DNA from: Actinomycetota bacterium
GTDB taxonomy: Bacteria; Actinomycetota; Geothermincolia; Fen-727; Anoxymicrobiaceae
NCBI GenBank assembly: GCA_003157385.1
Contig: PMJJ01000102.1
Location: forward strand, 58,393-95,351
DNA length: 36,959 bases
Direction: 5' to 3'
Shown here: positions 15,504 to 23,961 of the stretch, one piece after another
Layout: each line of letters opens with the position of its first letter
How positions within the stretch are numbered: position 1 is the stretch's first letter
Position numbers and translations under genes: made by a program
Notes under the pieces: model-generated
Databases searched by the model: none
Seen by the model: the letters and a program-made list of their open reading frames with translations, nothing else
What the model was told of the DNA's origin: nothing

Positions 15504-16154
15504 ATGCCCGAATCGTTCGACGAGCTGCGCCACGAGTACCTCGAGAGCCGCTGCGAGACGGCGGTCAAAGCGCTGCGGAAGAGGTGGTTCGACGCCCACT
15601 GGTTCTCCAACGCGGATCGCGCGGTGAAGGCGGCGCTCGATGTCATACCCCAGGGCTCGCGTGTGGGAGCCGGCGGGTCGGTGACTGTGCGTGAGAGCGG
15701 GTTGCTGGAGGTCTTGAGCGAGCGCGGAGACCAACTTGTGTACCACCAGCCCGACATGGCGCAACAGCAGAGCATGGAGGTCCGCAAGGAGGCCATCACC
15801 TGCCCTTACTACCTGTGCTCCAGCAACGCCATCACCATGGAAGGCGAACTGGTGAACACCGACGGGATAGGCAACCGGCTGGCCGGGATGATGTTCGGCC
15901 CCGAAGTGGTGGTGGTGCTCGCGGGCGCAAACAAGCTGGTGGAGGACCGCGCCGAGGCGTTCAGCAGGATTCGCAACGTGGCCGCCCCGGCAAACGCGAG
16001 GAGGCTCGGCCTCGACCTGCCTTGTGTCGAGCGGGGAAAGTGCGTCGACTGCCGAACTCCCCAGAACATCTGCAGGGTGACGTCGATCGTCAGCCTCAAG
16101 CCGATGTGGACCGACCTCAAGGTCTTCCTGGTAGCCGAACCACTCGGTTTGTAG
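15504..16154 (+). CDS. LUD-domain (LutC/YkgG-like) protein
   Basis: Member of the LUD (DUF162) superfamily, whose best-known members LutB/LutC belong to the lactate-oxidising complex. The 216 residues have the expected 'ESGLLEVL' region after a glycine-rich loop ('GSRVGAGGSVTVRESGL', about 54-70), the 'NRLAGMMFGP..VVVLAGANKLV' core, and a C-terminal cysteine cluster 'CVERGKCVDCRTPQNIC' seen in short stand-alone LUD proteins. The track begins at GTG 15486; I choose ATG 15504, which follows AAGGAGG. No lutA/lutB partners lie nearby, so a lactate role is not supported by context. It is one of the few plus-strand genes and interrupts the ftsY-ffh order. Confidence 0.85.
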   Translation: MPESFDELRHEYLESRCETAVKALRKRWFDAHWFSNADRAVKAALDVIPQGSRVGAGGSVTVRESGLLEVLSERGDQLVYHQPDMAQQQSMEVRKEAITCPYYLCSSNAITMEGELVNTDGIGNRLAGMMFGPEVVVVLAGANKLVEDRAEAFSRIRNVAAPANARRLGLDLPCVERGKCVDCRTPQNICRVTSIVSLKPMWTDLKVFLVAEPLGL

Positions 16155-16224
16155 GGACAACTTCTTTTTCTACTATCGATACCGCAGTGGGTAGAAGAAT
16201 AAGTGGAAAGTACCTGTTCCCATC

Positions 16225-17241
16225 TCAGGGTGGGCGGCGGTACCAATCGATGAGGCGGGCCATCGGCGGGTATACCTTCCTGACCGCGATGAGGCTGTCG
16301 GCCACCTTTCTCGACCTCTCGGGCACAGTTGCCTTCGCCGATTTTATCGCCTCGAACCACTGGCGCGGGTCTTTCCTGGCCAGGATGCCCTCCAGGCTAT
16401 AGACGCTCACGTCGCGCACGCCGGCCGCCAGCGCCGCCTCCAGGCCGACCACCAGCTCAGCGGGCCCGCCGAAGACCGGCTCGTCCTGGAGCACTCCGCC
16501 CCCGGTAAGGCCAAGCGATACACCCGCGCGGCCGCCGAACTTCTCGCGCAGGCGGGAGCAGTTATCGTACACCAGCCAGTTGGCGTCCTTCACGCTGATG
16601 GCCCTGCCGGACATGCCACACAGCATGCTCACATAGAGCATCGGGCTCACGACGTCCCATCCGATCCCGGAAGCCGGCGTCTCGGTCATGTCCTGCAGCA
16701 GCTCGCCGTCCCCCTCCATCTCCAGCCCGATCCAGGGCAGCACCGCCGTGAGCGTGCGAATCCCGGCGTCCTGCAGCTCCACGTTGAGCCTGTCGAGCTT
16801 TCCCTTGGCCCGGTAGTAGCGCTCGCGGTCCAGGTTCTCGCGCGCCGATGTGAACACCTTTCCGAGCTTGATGAGCGGGTTGGTGGCCCGCATCACTTCC
16901 CACATCTGCTGGATGGGCATCTCGAGGTCGATCGCGACCGTGTCGGGAAGGACGTCGTTCTTCTGAGCCCACTCCACCTGGTGGCGGACCAGGGCGCCGT
17001 ATGAAGAAGCGTTGCGCTCGCCAGGAAAGTAGCCCTGCTCTTTCTCCATCAGAGGCCAGAAAGCGTAGTCCACTCCAGCCTCCTTGATCTTCTTGAGCGC
17101 GTTGGCGTTCTTCCGGGTCAGGGAGACCGGGTACATCGCGATGGCGACGCCCGCGGAGAACTCCTGCAGAAGAGGCAGGGCTTTCTTGACTATGTCGGGC
17201 GGAGCGAGCGACTCCTCCCAGAACCTCAGTTCGAACTGCAC
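16225..17241 (-). CDS. Uncharacterised protein, TIM-barrel glycoside-hydrolase-like
   Basis: I do not recognise a named family. The 338 residues have no signal peptide or membrane helix. Repeating beta-strand/helix pattern with motifs such as 'GVDYAFWPLMEKEQGYFPGE' (about 56-75), 'TVAIDLEMP' (about 101-109), 'TLTAVLPWIGLEMEG' and 'VVSPMLYVSM' suggests an (alpha/beta)8 barrel. The acidic pair in 'IDLEMP' at a strand end and the 'SPMLYVSM' strand recall GH18-type or related barrel hydrolases, but no full signature is present. GTG 17241 is the start, with a modest GGGTAA upstream. It converges with the LUD gene and lies beyond the foldback element downstream of ftsY. Function is left open. Confidence 0.55.
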   Translation of the reverse strand: MQFELRFWEESLAPPDIVKKALPLLQEFSAGVAIAMYPVSLTRKNANALKKIKEAGVDYAFWPLMEKEQGYFPGERNASSYGALVRHQVEWAQKNDVLPDTVAIDLEMPIQQMWEVMRATNPLIKLGKVFTSARENLDRERYYRAKGKLDRLNVELQDAGIRTLTAVLPWIGLEMEGDGELLQDMTETPASGIGWDVVSPMLYVSMLCGMSGRAISVKDANWLVYDNCSRLREKFGGRAGVSLGLTGGGVLQDEPVFGGPAELVVGLEAALAAGVRDVSVYSLEGILARKDPRQWFEAIKSAKATVPERSRKVADSLIAVRKVYPPMARLIDWYRRPP

Positions 17242-17386
17242 GATGACTCTTTACCCTTCCTCATCGCCCGAAGGTTTCCGTCTGCACCAAGCAGAGAATT
17301 CATACTATCAGAACTTCGATTACACGCCTGCTGTCTTTCATACTGGTCAGTAGATACTTCTATTTTCTGGGGGTCGAGGGAAGTCC

Positions 17387-17505
17387 CGAAGGGGGCGGGG
17401 TGAGCCTTTTGCGAGCGATTCGCAGCGTCTCGGGGAGCATGGAGAGTCTGCTGACTTCAAAGACGCGAGGACCAGCGAGCAAAAACCTCACCCCGCCTCC
17501 TCCCA
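17387..17505. repeat. Long imperfect palindrome (foldback/MITE-like or structured RNA) downstream of ftsY
   Basis: The interval holds an 11-bp perfect inverted repeat GGCGGGGTGAG (17394-17404) / CTCACCCCGCC (17487-17497). The match continues inward with TTTTGC/GCAAAA (17407-17412 / 17479-17484) and again at GCGTCT/AGACGC (centre near 17425/17463), and outward imperfectly through purine-rich flanks. The whole foldback is about 119 bp. It contains no ORF and sits 13 bp past the ftsY stop. The shape fits a small non-autonomous mobile element, a large transcription-ending structure, or a structured RNA. No flanking target duplication was identified. Confidence 0.6.
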
Positions 17506-17517
17506 TTTCCTTTGAAT

Positions 17518-18666
17518 TCAGAACAAGGCGCGGGCGTATTCCTCGGGGTCGAACGGACGAAGGTCGCTCATGCCCTCGCCCACTCCGATGTAGGAAACCG
17601 GTATCCCGAGCTCACGGCCGATGGCAAGGACGACCCCGCCCTTGGCGCTGCCGTCCATCTTGGTGAGCGCGATTGAGCCCAACTCCATGGCCTCGCCGAA
17701 AATGCGCGCCTGGCTGACGCCGTTCTGCCCGGTGGTGGCGTCGATGGCCAGTATCGACTCGGGCGGGTACCCGAGTTGGCGCTCGGCGACCCGCCACATC
17801 TTGTTGAGCTCGTCCATCAGGTTCTTCTTGGTATGCAGGCGCCCCGCGGTGTCGACTATGACGATGTCGATCCCCCGCGCCGTCGCCGACTCGAGCGCGT
17901 CGAACACGACAGCGGCCGGGTCCCCTCCGGTCTTGTGCCGCACCACAGGCGCGCCGACCCGTTGCGCCCACATCTCCATCTGCTCTATGCCGGCGGCCCG
18001 AAAGGTATCGGCCGCAGCGAACAGGACCTTTTGCCCTTCGCTCTTGTACTGGTAGCCGATCTTGGCGGACGTGGTCGTCTTGCCCACCCCGTTGACGCCC
18101 ACTATGAAGACCACATGCGGCTTCTCGTCGGAGACCGCGGGCCTCTCCCCGAAAGAGCGCAGCATCTCGGCGACCTCCTCGCGGAACACCTGCCGAAGGC
18201 CCTCGAGGTCCCGCACGCCCTCGGAGGTGATTCGCTTCCTGGCGGCTTCCACGATCGTGGTGGCGCTCTCGACGCCGGCGTCGGCGGCGATCAGCGCGTC
18301 CTCGGCGTCCTCCCAGAACTGGGGATCGATGGCGCGCCTGGTCGCGGCACGCGCGAACGGCCTGCCCAGGATCCGGCGCGAGCGCGACATACCCTTGCGA
18401 AGCCTGCGCTTCTCCTCGCCCTCCTCCGCCTCGTCCTCCTCGAGCCACTCCTCTTCGGTGGCCTCACCCTCGGCGACCTCGAGCGGGATGTCCGCGCCAG
18501 GAGCCTCTTCTACAGCGGGCGCGGGTGTTTCCTGCGTGTCTTCGGTGGGGAACTCTGGTGACTCCGGCTCGGGCTGCTGCTCGGCGGCCTCCGGCTGATC
18601 GCCCCCGACGGCGGCCTCAGCCTTCTTCCTGCGCTTCGGCTCCTTCAGGCGCTTGCCCTTGGCCAT
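17518..18666 (-). CDS. ftsY: Signal recognition particle receptor FtsY
   Basis: Membrane-associated GTPase that docks SRP-ribosome complexes at the translocon. The 382 residues begin with a basic stretch and a long acidic, Glu/Pro-rich A domain (about 20-88), then the NG domain: P-loop 'GVNGVGKTTTSAKIGYQYKS' (190-209), 'FAAADTFRAAGIEQ', 'DTAGRLHTKKNLMDEL', 'TKMDGSAKGGVVLAI' and the closing 'GVGEGMSDLRPFDPEEYARALF'. The ATG overlaps the smc stop as TGATG (1 bp), so it is translated from the smc mRNA. The A domain likely mediates membrane and translocon contact. Ffh, its partner, lies about 2.6 kb downstream. Confidence 0.97.
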   Translation of the reverse strand: MAKGKRLKEPKRRKKAEAAVGGDQPEAAEQQPEPESPEFPTEDTQETPAPAVEEAPGADIPLEVAEGEATEEEWLEEDEAEEGEEKRRLRKGMSRSRRILGRPFARAATRRAIDPQFWEDAEDALIAADAGVESATTIVEAARKRITSEGVRDLEGLRQVFREEVAEMLRSFGERPAVSDEKPHVVFIVGVNGVGKTTTSAKIGYQYKSEGQKVLFAAADTFRAAGIEQMEMWAQRVGAPVVRHKTGGDPAAVVFDALESATARGIDIVIVDTAGRLHTKKNLMDELNKMWRVAERQLGYPPESILAIDATTGQNGVSQARIFGEAMELGSIALTKMDGSAKGGVVLAIGRELGIPVSYIGVGEGMSDLRPFDPEEYARALF

Positions 18667-21600
18667 CAGGACGCCGCCTGCTCCACCAGCCTCTGTGAGA
18701 CCACGCGCGACATGCCGTCGTCGTGCATCGTCACGCCGTAGAGGATGTCGGCGATCTCCATCGACCGCTTCTGATGGGTGATAAGAACAAGCTGCGACTC
18801 GTCCTTGAACTCCTTGACCAGGTCCAGGAACCGGTGCAGGTTGACGTCGTCGAGCGCGGCCTCCACCTCGTCAAGAAAATAGAACGGGCTCGGGCGCACC
18901 TTGAACAGCGAGAAGAAGAACGCCAGCGCGGTCAGCGAGGTCTCGCCGCCCGACAGCAGTGAAATCCTGCGCAGCTTCTTGCCCTCCGGCTGCGCCATGA
19001 TCTCGACGCCGGAGGCAAGGATGTCGTCGGGGTCGGTGAGGCGCAGCTTGGCGCTGCCGTTGGGGAACAGGTTCGAGAATATCTTCTGGAAGTGCTCGTC
19101 CACCGCGGTGAGCGTCTCGGTGAACCGTTGCTCTATCTCGCGGTCTATCTGCTTGACGACCCTCTTGAGCTGGGTGCGCGCCTGGTCGATGTCGTCCATC
19201 TGCGTCTTGAGGAAGTCGTAGCGCTGCTCCAGCGACTCACGCTCGGTGATCGCCTCGGGGTTGACCGGGCCGATGTGCTCCAGCTCCGCGGTCAGCTCGA
19301 CCAGCCTGGCCTCGAGCTCGGGCGTGAGCTCCTCGGCGGGGTAGGTCTTGAGGGCGAACTCCAGCGGGACCTTGTTCTCGTCGACGATGCGCTCGACCAG
19401 CTGCTCGACCCTCACCTTGAGCTCGGCGCGGGCGAGCTCCTCGGAGTGGATCAGGTCGCGCAGCGCGGCGTGGTCCTGCTGCTTTCGCGAGACCTCTTCG
19501 CGCAGCTCGTGGAGGCCGTCGGCCGCCTTCTTCTCCGCCTCGACGCCGAGGTCCGCCTCTTCCCTGACCCGCAGCCGCGCAGCCTGCAGCTGCCCGGCGA
19601 GCTTCTCGTGCAGAGCGATCAACATGCTCAGGTCCTCGTCGGCTATCTCCGGCGGTTGCGAGCCGCCCGCGCCGACGCCGCTCCTCGCGCGCATGTCGCG
19701 CTCGTTTATCCTTCCGATCTCCAGGCGCCTGGCGAGGGTCGCCAGCCGGGAGTCGGCCGCCCGCAGCCCGTCCGCGAGGTCGCGCGCCTGGCTATCGCAG
19801 TCGGCGTAGCGCGAAGCCACCTCCGCCTCTTCGGCCTGCAGCTCCTCGAGCCGCGCTCGCATCGTCTCCGGGTCGGCGGTCGCGGTCTCGCCGGCGCCCT
19901 CTTCGGGGCCCGGCTGAGCGAGGTCCGCGCGCAGCGATTCCATCCGGGCGTCGAGGGCCGCTACCTCAGAGCGCGCCGACAGGAGCGCCTCGGTGGTGGT
20001 GATCGATTCCTCGCGGGCGCTCGAGGCCTGGCCGGTCAGCCCGGCGACGTCCGCCTCTATCGCTGCGCGGCGCAACTCGAGGCCATCGGCGGACTCACGC
20101 GACGAGGCCAGCGTCTCCTCCAGCTTGCGCCTCCGGCCCACCGACATCTCCAGAGTCACGGGGTTCACGGCGGTGCTGCCGCCCTTGATCATAGTGCCGC
20201 CGGTGATGACGTCACCGTCTGGCGACAGGAAGATGAGGTGCGGATGTCCCTCAGCCAGCGCGACCGCGCTGTCCAGGTCGGCGGCGATGTAGACGTCCTC
20301 CAGCAGCGCGTCGAGAGCGTCCGAGAACCAGTCGGGCGCCTGCACCGCTTCGCGCGCGGGGACCGCTCCCTCTATCAGGCGGCGGCTCCGCTCCGTTGAC
20401 GGGGCGGCCGAGTCGTGCCTGAAGAAGAGGCCCTGGCCCAGCCCTTTCTCCTTGAGGTGCTCGATCGCGACGATGATGGCATTGGTGTCGCGGGCTATGA
20501 TCCCGCAAAGCCAGGGACCGATATAGCTGTTGATCGCGGTCTCGTGCTTCGGATCTATCTTGATGTTGCTGGCGAGCATGCCGCCCAGCCCGCCGTCAGT
20601 CGGGTCGCTCTCCAGCAGCGCGGCGGAGGTGTTGAGCGGGCCCCAGGTCTCGGTCTCCAGGCGGGTCAGTATCTCCAGCGTCGCGGTGAGCCCGGCCTGC
20701 CGGCGGTCCTGCTCCCGCAGTTCGCTGGTGACCGAATCGCGCTCCGAGGCGAGCGAGACAAGGCCCTCCTCCAGCTCCCTCAGCTCCACCCTGGCCCGCT
20801 CGGACGCCTGCTCCAGCGGCGCAATTCCAGAAACGATCGCCTCGCGCTCCGGACCCAGCCTCGCGAGCTCTTCTCGCTTCCGCTGCAGCCGCTCGGCGGC
20901 GAACCCGCCGTCGGCGAGCAGCGACTCGTTGAAGGCCGCGATGCGTCCCTCCGCGACCGCCCTCTGCCTGGACAGCTCGTTGAGCCTCGCCTTCAGCTCG
21001 GAGGCCCTGGCGGCGAGCTCGGTCTCCCGCGCCCGCATCGACTCCACCTGGAGCGTGACCTCGCCTTGCTCACTGGCGAGCGCCGCGTTCTCGGAGGTCA
21101 CCTTCTCCATCTCCGCCGGGTCTGGAGCCGGCGCGGATGCCGCCTCCTCCTTGGAGTGCCTGGCCTTCTCGTCCCACAGCTCGAGCATCGCCTTGAGCCG
21201 CTCGTGCAGCGAGACCAGCCTGTATAGTCCGTTGTGGACCTGCTCCTCGCGAACGCGCCACTCGGCCTGCTGCTTCTCCAGCGACGCGACTACCGCGGCC
21301 CTCTCCGCCAGCAGAGCGTCCAGCGCCTCCAGCTTCCCCGTGCGCTCCTGCTGCCTGGCCTGGTGCTCCTCCCACTCACGGCGCATCGCCCGCAGGCGGG
21401 CCACGTCCAGCCTGAGGCGCGCCTCTTTCATCTCTCGCACCAGCGCGGTGTACTGCTCGAGCCTGCCAGCCTGACGTTGCAGGGGACGGAGCTGCCGGCG
21501 CACCTCTCGGGCCACGTCGTTGGTCCGCACCAGTTCCTCGTCCATGCGTGCCAGCCGGCGCATCGCCTTCTCGCGCCGCTTGCGGAACTTCAACAGGCCG

Positions 21601-22094
21601 CCGGCCTCCTCGATGTAGTCCCTGCGCTCTTCGGGCCTGCAGGAGAGGACGTCGTCGAGCGCGCCCTGGCTGATCACGGAGTTCAGCGTCCTGCCGACGC
21701 CGGCGTCGGAGAGCAGCTCCTGGATGTCGAGCAGCCTGCAGGCGCTGTTGTTGAGCCGGTACTCGCTGTCGCCGCCGCGTACCACGTTGCGGGTAATGGT
21801 GACCTCGGAGTAGTCCAGCGGGAAATCGTTGTTGGAGTTGTCGAGAGTGAGCGTGACCTCGGCGAGGTTGACCGGCTTGAGGCTCCCCGAGCCGGAGAAG
21901 ATGATGTCCTCCATGCGGTTGCCGCGCAGGGAGGTCGGGCTCTGCTCGCCCAGCACCCACATTACGGCGTCTGCGATGTTGCTCTTACCTGAGCCGTTGG
22001 GCCCCACGATGATGGTGACACCCGGCTCGAACTCGAGGACGGTCTTCCTGGCGAACGACTTGAAACCTTTGATGGTCAGCGACCTGAGAAACAA
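18666..22094 (-). CDS. smc: Chromosome partition protein SMC
   Basis: Condensin-type ATPase that extrudes DNA loops and aligns chromosome arms. The 1142 residues show the N-terminal head with Walker A 'GPNGSGKSNIADAVMWVLGE' (31-50), a long coiled coil, a hinge around residues 500-630 ('GGLGGMLASNIKIDPKHETA' to 'SPDGDVITGGTMIKGGS'), a second coiled coil, and the C-terminal head with signature 'LLSGGETSLTALAFFF', Walker B 'FYFLDEVEAALDD' and 'VLITHQKRSMEIAD'. All ATPase motifs are intact. The start is TTG 22094, with GAGGGG about 7-8 nt upstream. The partners scpA and scpB are not in the window. Upstream is a ROK kinase; downstream ftsY is coupled. Confidence 0.97.
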   Translation of the reverse strand: MFLRSLTIKGFKSFARKTVLEFEPGVTIIVGPNGSGKSNIADAVMWVLGEQSPTSLRGNRMEDIIFSGSGSLKPVNLAEVTLTLDNSNNDFPLDYSEVTITRNVVRGGDSEYRLNNSACRLLDIQELLSDAGVGRTLNSVISQGALDDVLSCRPEERRDYIEEAGGLLKFRKRREKAMRRLARMDEELVRTNDVAREVRRQLRPLQRQAGRLEQYTALVREMKEARLRLDVARLRAMRREWEEHQARQQERTGKLEALDALLAERAAVVASLEKQQAEWRVREEQVHNGLYRLVSLHERLKAMLELWDEKARHSKEEAASAPAPDPAEMEKVTSENAALASEQGEVTLQVESMRARETELAARASELKARLNELSRQRAVAEGRIAAFNESLLADGGFAAERLQRKREELARLGPEREAIVSGIAPLEQASERARVELRELEEGLVSLASERDSVTSELREQDRRQAGLTATLEILTRLETETWGPLNTSAALLESDPTDGGLGGMLASNIKIDPKHETAINSYIGPWLCGIIARDTNAIIVAIEHLKEKGLGQGLFFRHDSAAPSTERSRRLIEGAVPAREAVQAPDWFSDALDALLEDVYIAADLDSAVALAEGHPHLIFLSPDGDVITGGTMIKGGSTAVNPVTLEMSVGRRRKLEETLASSRESADGLELRRAAIEADVAGLTGQASSAREESITTTEALLSARSEVAALDARMESLRADLAQPGPEEGAGETATADPETMRARLEELQAEEAEVASRYADCDSQARDLADGLRAADSRLATLARRLEIGRINERDMRARSGVGAGGSQPPEIADEDLSMLIALHEKLAGQLQAARLRVREEADLGVEAEKKAADGLHELREEVSRKQQDHAALRDLIHSEELARAELKVRVEQLVERIVDENKVPLEFALKTYPAEELTPELEARLVELTAELEHIGPVNPEAITERESLEQRYDFLKTQMDDIDQARTQLKRVVKQIDREIEQRFTETLTAVDEHFQKIFSNLFPNGSAKLRLTDPDDILASGVEIMAQPEGKKLRRISLLSGGETSLTALAFFFSLFKVRPSPFYFLDEVEAALDDVNLHRFLDLVKEFKDESQLVLITHQKRSMEIADILYGVTMHDDGMSRVVSQRLVEQAAS

Positions 22095-22145
22095 GCTTTT
22101 CCCCTCAAGGAAATAGGACGAGCCCTGATAACTTCCACGATAATT

Positions 22146-23189
22146 CTATGAAGGGCCGCCTATCCCCTCCCACGCGATGGCGCCCCCGCCGACGATGCCG
22201 GCGTCCGCGCCCAGACCCGAGAGAACGACGTTCACTCCCCGGGTCAACTCAGGCAGTCCGTTCTCGGAGACCGCCCTCGATACCTCGTCCAGCAGGAAGT
22301 GACCGGAGCGGGACATGCCGCCTCCCAGCACCACCTTTTCGGGGTCGAACGCGTGTATGAGGTTCACCACCCCCAGGCCGAGTTCATAGCCGATGCTCCT
22401 GAATGCCGCCAGCGCCGCCGCGTCCCCACGCTCGGCCGCGGCCGAGACCATCTCACCGGTGATGGCGGCGGGATCGCCGCCGCATAGTTCGACGAGGAGC
22501 GAGCCCTTCTCCGTTTCGATAAGCGCCGCCGCCTCCCGCTGCAGGGCCGTCCCCGAGGCCACAGCCTCCAGGCAGCCGCGCCGCCCGCAGGCGCAGAGCG
22601 GCCCGTGTGGGTCGATGGTCATGTGGCCGAGCTCGGCCGCGGTCCCCTTGTGGCCGCGATAGAGCCTGCCGTCCACGAATATGCCGCCGCCCACGCCGGT
22701 CCCCAGCGTGAGGTACACGAAATCGTCCACGCCGATGCAAACGCCCGCCAGATGCTCGCCGGCCGCCGCGGCGTTGGCGTCGTTGTCCAGGAAGGCGGGC
22801 AGGCCGGTGGTCTCCGTCGCGAGCCTCTGCAACGGGACGTCCCTCCATGAGATGTTGGGGGCCGACAGCAGGAGCCCTTCAGCGTGGAGCACGAAGGCGG
22901 CCGCACCGATACCGCACGCGGCGACCTCCAAGCCTTCACTCTGAGCGGATTTGATGGACTTGTCCAGGAGCCCGATTACCTCGGAGACCATCCGCGCACC
23001 GTCTTGCGAGGGCGAAGCGGTCTGTTGCCTGAAGATGATCGCTCCGGTGGGGTCGATCGCGCCCACCGCGATCTTGGTCGCGCCGACGTCGGCGCCTATC
23101 ACACAGGTGGACTCGAGCCGGGAGAGCCCGGTGGACGCCTCCACCTCGGCAAGCAAGTCGGAGCCAGGTGTGAGGCTATCGGCTCCCAT
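22146..23189 (-). CDS. ROK-family sugar kinase (glucokinase-like)
   Basis: Phosphorylates a hexose, most likely glucose, with ATP. The 347 residues have the N-terminal phosphate-binding motif 'IGADVGATKIAVGAID' (31-46), the catalytic Asp in 'FLDNDANAAA' (D137), the glycine motif 'LGTGVGGGIFVDG', and the ROK zinc site: H189 in 'ELGHM' with Cys199/201/206 in 'CACGRRGCLE'. There is no helix-turn-helix, so it is a kinase rather than a ROK repressor. An N-terminal extension of about 28 residues precedes the domain. AAGG lies close upstream of ATG 23189, which is 7 bp past the rnc stop. In other actinobacteria mutM often occupies this slot. Substrate specificity is inferred from the family only. 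Confidence 0.88.
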   Translation of the reverse strand: MGADSLTPGSDLLAEVEASTGLSRLESTCVIGADVGATKIAVGAIDPTGAIIFRQQTASPSQDGARMVSEVIGLLDKSIKSAQSEGLEVAACGIGAAAFVLHAEGLLLSAPNISWRDVPLQRLATETTGLPAFLDNDANAAAAGEHLAGVCIGVDDFVYLTLGTGVGGGIFVDGRLYRGHKGTAAELGHMTIDPHGPLCACGRRGCLEAVASGTALQREAAALIETEKGSLLVELCGGDPAAITGEMVSAAAERGDAAALAAFRSIGYELGLGVVNLIHAFDPEKVVLGGGMSRSGHFLLDEVSRAVSENGLPELTRGVNVVLSGLGADAGIVGGGAIAWEGIGGPS

Positions 23190-23196
23190 GTGGGCC

Positions 23197-23916
23197 TTAC
23201 CCTTTCTTCTTGCGCCCGGTGGTCCAGCCGAGCTTCAGAAGCGCGGCGCGCGCCGCCCCCTGCTCGGCCTCCTTCTTGGAAGGTCCGGCCACCGGCCCGT
23301 ACTTCTTGTTCCCTACCTCGACGGTGGCGTGGAACGTCTTGAAGTGATCGGGGCCCTCATCCCTGATGCGGTAGCGGGGCACCGCGCCGAACTTCTTGGT
23401 CGCCCTCTCCTGCAGCTCGCTCTTGAAGTCGCCCGACCCCCAGCTCACGATGTCGTGGATCAGCGGGCCGAGGCAGGACATGACCATGCCGGCGGCGACT
23501 TCGAACCCTCCGTCCATATAGATGGCGCCGACCACGGCCTCGTAGGCGTCGGCTAGGATCGAGCGCTTGCGCCTGCCCCCGGTGGCCTCCTCGCCCCTGC
23601 CCAGCAGTATCAGTTCGGAGAGGCCCAGCTTGTCGGCGGCCTCGGCCAGCGCCGCTCCTTTGACCAGCGGCGACCGCAGCTTGGTCAGCTCGCCCTCGGG
23701 GTAGTCGGGGAAGTCCTCGAACAGCACGTGGGTCACGGCGAGCTCTATAACCGAGTCGCCCAGGAACTCGAGCCTCTCGTTGGACTCGATCAGGGGCCTG
23801 CCCTTCTCGTTGGTGTAGGACCTGTGGCTGAGCGCCTGCTCCAGGATCTGGCGATCGTCAAACGTGTAACCGAGGAGGTTCTCAACGGCGTCGAGTATCC
23901 GGTCGATCTCTCGCAA
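23197..23916 (-). CDS. rnc: Ribonuclease III
   Basis: Dimeric endonuclease that cuts double-stranded RNA, including rRNA precursors. The 239 residues contain the signature 'NERLEFLGDSVIELAVT' (46-62, with the catalytic acids), the second catalytic region 'ILADAYEAVVGAIYMDGG', and a C-terminal dsRNA-binding domain from about residue 160 ('DFKSELQERATKKFGAVP' to 'KEAEQGAARAAL'). The start is TTG 23916, with AAAGG about 10 nt upstream. It begins the rnc-ROK-smc-ftsY run, 45 bp beyond the DRTGG gene. In many genomes rpmF is the direct upstream neighbour; here the acyl-CoA synthetase pair intervenes. Confidence 0.96.
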   Translation of the reverse strand: MREIDRILDAVENLLGYTFDDRQILEQALSHRSYTNEKGRPLIESNERLEFLGDSVIELAVTHVLFEDFPDYPEGELTKLRSPLVKGAALAEAADKLGLSELILLGRGEEATGGRRKRSILADAYEAVVGAIYMDGGFEVAAGMVMSCLGPLIHDIVSWGSGDFKSELQERATKKFGAVPRYRIRDEGPDHFKTFHATVEVGNKKYGPVAGPSKKEAEQGAARAALLKLGWTTGRKKKG

Positions 23917-23961
23917 ACAGATAAGCCTTTCAAGAGAAGCGTCGCGGGCCGCGCCCGCGGC

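Noticed and set aside
16155-16224. Bidirectional terminator between the LUD and barrel genes
   Set aside because: An imperfect match (CTTCTTTTTCTAC / GTAGAAGAATAAG) exists, but mismatches and lack of a T-run make it too weak to list.
17387-17505. SRP (4.5S) RNA gene
   Set aside because: Tempting beside ftsY and ffh, but the conserved domain IV sequence (GGUCAGG...GGAAGCAGCC-like) is absent on both strands.
19092-20399. 435-residue plus-strand ORF
   Set aside because: Antisense to the smc coiled coil; Leu/Arg-rich shadow.
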